Shown in pieces: positions 61,211-64,000 of a DNA stretch of 64,000 nucleotides. A model generated the notes under the pieces. The model saw only the letters and a program-made list of their open reading frames with translations, was not told the DNA's origin and made no database searches. This stretch comes from Warburgia ugandensis (Eukaryota > Streptophyta > Magnoliopsida > Canellales > Canellaceae). Every line of letters begins with the position of its first letter. Positions within the stretch are counted from its first letter, which is position 1. Location of the stretch: NCBI GenBank assembly GCA_035236585.1, contig CP141132.1:39621880-39685879 (forward strand), given 5' to 3'. The translations under genes were made by a program, and so were the position numbers.

Positions 61211-64000
61211 AATATGGGGATGTGCATACAATTTATCTTTCAATATAGTTGGAATGTGAAATTCATTTTTCTTGTGCTAAATTATATATTATGTGCAATT
61301 TTGCAATGTGCACTACACTTTTAAACTGTAGACTTAAAACAAATTGGTGATAATTGAGTCATTTTTAGGAATTAAATATTCAAAATATATGATGTGTATG
61401 GAATTTATCTTTTAGGATAGTTTGAATGTGAAATTGTACTCTCTTGTATAAAATTAGATATTTCGTGCTTTTTCACCTAGACTATCGAAACAGTATAATT
61501 AAGCCAAATAACTCATAATTAAGTGATTTTTAAGACAATAATATTCAAAATATGGGGATATATATGTAGGTTATCTTTTAATATAGTTCGAATGTAAAAT
61601 TCCCCTTTCTTATGTATAATTAGATATTTTGTGCATTGTTGCATTTGTACTCCAGACTTTTGAAATAAAACAATTAAGCCAAATTAGTGATAATTAAGTG
61701 ATTTCTAAGACTAAAATATTAAAAATATAGGGATGTGCATACAATTTATCTTTCAATATAGTTGGAATGTGAAATTCATTTTTCTAGTGTTAAATTATAT
61801 ATTACGTGCACTTTTGCAATGTGCACTACACTTTCAAAATTGTAGACTTAAGCCAAATTGGTGATAATTGAGTCATTTTTAGGACTTAAATATTCAAAAT
61901 ATCTTATGTGTATGGAATTTATCTTTTAGGATAGTTTGAAAGTGAAATTGCTCTATCTTGTATAAAATTAGATATTTTGTGCTTTTTCGCCTAGACTATG
62001 GAAACAGTATAATTAAGCCAAATCAGTCATAATTAAGCGATTTCATGGACAATAATATTGAAAATATAGGGCTATATATGTAGTTTATCTTTTAATATAG
62101 TTCGAATGTAAAATTCCCCTTTCTTATGTATAATTAGATATTTTGTGCAATGTTGCATTTGTACTCTAGACTTTTGAAATAGTAGAATTGAGCCAAATTA
62201 GTGATAATTAAGTGATTTCTAAGACTAAAATATGAAAAATATGGGGATGTGGATACAAATTATCTTTCAATATAGTTCGAATGTGAAATTCATTTTTATT
62301 GTGTTAAATTATTTATTATGTCCACTTTTGCAAGGTGCACTAGACTTTCGAAACTGTAGACTTAAGCCAAAGTGGTGATAATTGAGTCATTTTTAGGACT
62401 TAAATATTCAAAATAGATGATGTGTATGGAATTTATCTTTTAGGATAGTTTGAAAGTGAAATTGCTCTATCTTGTATAAAATTAGATATTTTGTGCTTTT
62501 TCGCCTAGACTATGGAAACAGTATAATTAAGCCAAATCAGTCATAATTAAGCGATTTCATGGACAATAATATTGAAAATATAGGGCTATATATGTAGTTT
62601 ATCTTTTAATATAGTTCGAATGTAAAATTCCCCGTTCTTATGTATAATTTGATTTTTGGGTATTATTGCATTTGTACTCTAGACTTCTAAAATAGTAGAA
62701 TTGAGCCAAATTAGTGATAATTAAGTGATTTCTAAGACTAAAATATTAAAAATATGGGGATGTCCATACAATTTATCTTTCAAAATAGTTGGAATGTGAA
62801 ATTCATTTTTCTTGTGTTAAATTATATATTATGTGCACTTTTGCAATGTGCACAACACTTTCAAAACTGTGGACTTAAGCCGAATTGGTGATAATTGAGT
62901 CATTTTTAGGACTAAAATATTCAAAATATATGATGTGTATGGAATTTATCTTCTAAGATAGTTTGAATGTGAAATTGCTCTATCTTGTACAAAATTAGAT
63001 ATTTTGTGCTTTTTAGCCTAGACTATTGAAATAGTATAATTGAGCCAAATTAGTCGTAATTAAGTGATTTCTAAGACTATAATATTCAAAATATAGGGAT
63101 ATATATAGTTTATCTTTTTATATAGTTCGAATGTAAAATTGATCTTCTTGTGTATAATTAAATATTTTGTGCATTGTTGCAGTTGTACTCCAGACTTTTG
63201 AAATAGTATAATGAGCTTAATTAGTGTTAATAAAGTGATTTAAAGACTAAAATATTAAAACTATAGGGATGTCCATACAATTCATCTTTCAATATGGTTG
63301 GAATGTGAAATTCATTTTTCTTGTGTTAAATTATATATTATGTGCATTTTTGCAATGTGCACTACACTTTCGAAACTGTAGACTTAAGCCAAATTGGTGA
63401 TAATTGAGTCACTTTTAGGACTAAAATATTCAAAATATCTGATGTGTGTGGAATTTATCTTTTAGGATAGTTTGAATGTGAAATTGCTCTATCTTGTATA
63501 AAATTAGATATTTTGTGCCTTTTCACCTAGACTATTGAAACAGTATAATTAAGCGAAATCAGTCATAATTAAGTGATTTCTTGGACAATAATATTCAAAA
63601 TATAGGGATATATATGTAGTCTAACTTTTAATATAGCTCGAATGGAAAATGCCTCTTCTTGTGTAAAAATATATATTTTGTGCATTGTTGCATTTGTACT
63701 CTAGACTTTTGAAATAGTATAATTAAGCCAAATTAGTGTTAATAAAGTGATTTTAAGACTAAAATATTAAAAATATAGGGAAGTGCATACAATTTATCTT
63801 TCAATATAGTTGGAATGTGAAATTCATTTTTCTTGTGTTAAATTATATATTATGTGCACTTTTGCAATGTGCACAACACTTTCAAAACTGTAGACTTAAG
63901 CCGAATTGGTGATAATTGAGTCATTTTTAGGACTAAAATATTCAAAATATATGATGTGTATGGAATTTATCTTCTAAGATAGTTTGAATGTGAAATTGCT

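Larger units (their letters stand above)
51159..64000. repeat. Tandem satellite array, right block (12.8 kb, runs off the window)
   Basis: About 75 monomers in A-B-C order continue to the window edge. The first monomer is a hybrid: it begins as A after the ttatc duplication and turns to B sequence near 51227. C monomers here often have the tagctcgaatg and gctcttcttgtg variants. Several larger periods are superimposed: about 1025 bp (51995 and 53020), 1535 bp (55241 and 56776), 2049 bp (55582 and 57631), 1021 bp (59173 and 60194) and 513 bp (near 62067 and 62580). I see no gene or insertion. Confidence 0.94.

Noticed and set aside
1-64000. tRNA, rRNA or other RNA genes
   Set aside because: No cloverleaf with A and B boxes and no rRNA core sequence was recognised; the tRNA-like matches are only retroelement primer sites.

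Overview
The window is repetitive DNA from a plant nuclear genome, most likely centromeric or pericentromeric. No host gene, rRNA, tRNA or other RNA gene can be supported. Plant origin is inferred from an Athila-lineage Ty3/Gypsy retrotransposon (tRNA-Asp-type primer site, plant-type gag and pol), a TRIM element with an initiator-tRNA-Met primer site, and long plant-style LTRs with a TG...CA ends and 5-bp target duplications. The species cannot be named from the sequence.

About 40 kb (roughly 63%) is one AT-rich tandem satellite. The basic monomer is about 170 bp and falls into three diverged classes that I call A (about 172 bp, opening tagggatgtgcatac), B (about 165 bp, opening tatgatgtgtatgg) and C (about 173 bp, opening tagggatatatatg). 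The usual order is A-B-C, giving a basic higher-order repeat of about 510 bp. On top of this lie larger units. A nearly homogeneous 7-monomer unit of about 1.2 kb, order A-B-C-C-A-B-C, occurs seven times at 3067-11470. The same arrangement recurs in more diverged form near 36.5-38.9 kb. Offset duplications of 6, 9 and 12 monomers lie in the right-hand block. The extra C in the 7-monomer unit is a hybrid with a B-type tail, which points to unequal exchange.

Five retroelement insertions interrupt the array, each with a recognisable 5-bp target duplication. (1) A solo LTR at 12078-14731 (+). (2) A full-length Athila-type element at 15687-29871 (+), with two LTRs, primer site, leader, decayed gag and pol, a long 3' noncoding region and two polypurine tracts. 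(3) A small TRIM-like element at 27528-28211 (-) nested inside the Athila 3' LTR, with an unusual inverted end. (4) A solo LTR of the same family as (1) at 30385-32721 (-). (5) A longer, related solo LTR at 46434-51158 (-). Layout: satellite 1-12077, solo LTR, satellite 14732-15686, Athila with nested TRIM, satellite 29872-30384, solo LTR, satellite 32722-46433, solo LTR, satellite 51159-64000.

The window has no cooperating gene set. Its interest lies in how the array evolves (hybrid monomers, clustered micro-variation, nested higher-order repeats), in where retroelements land in it, and in a stem-loop leader module shared by the Athila element and the third solo LTR. All identity and age statements are by-eye estimates.
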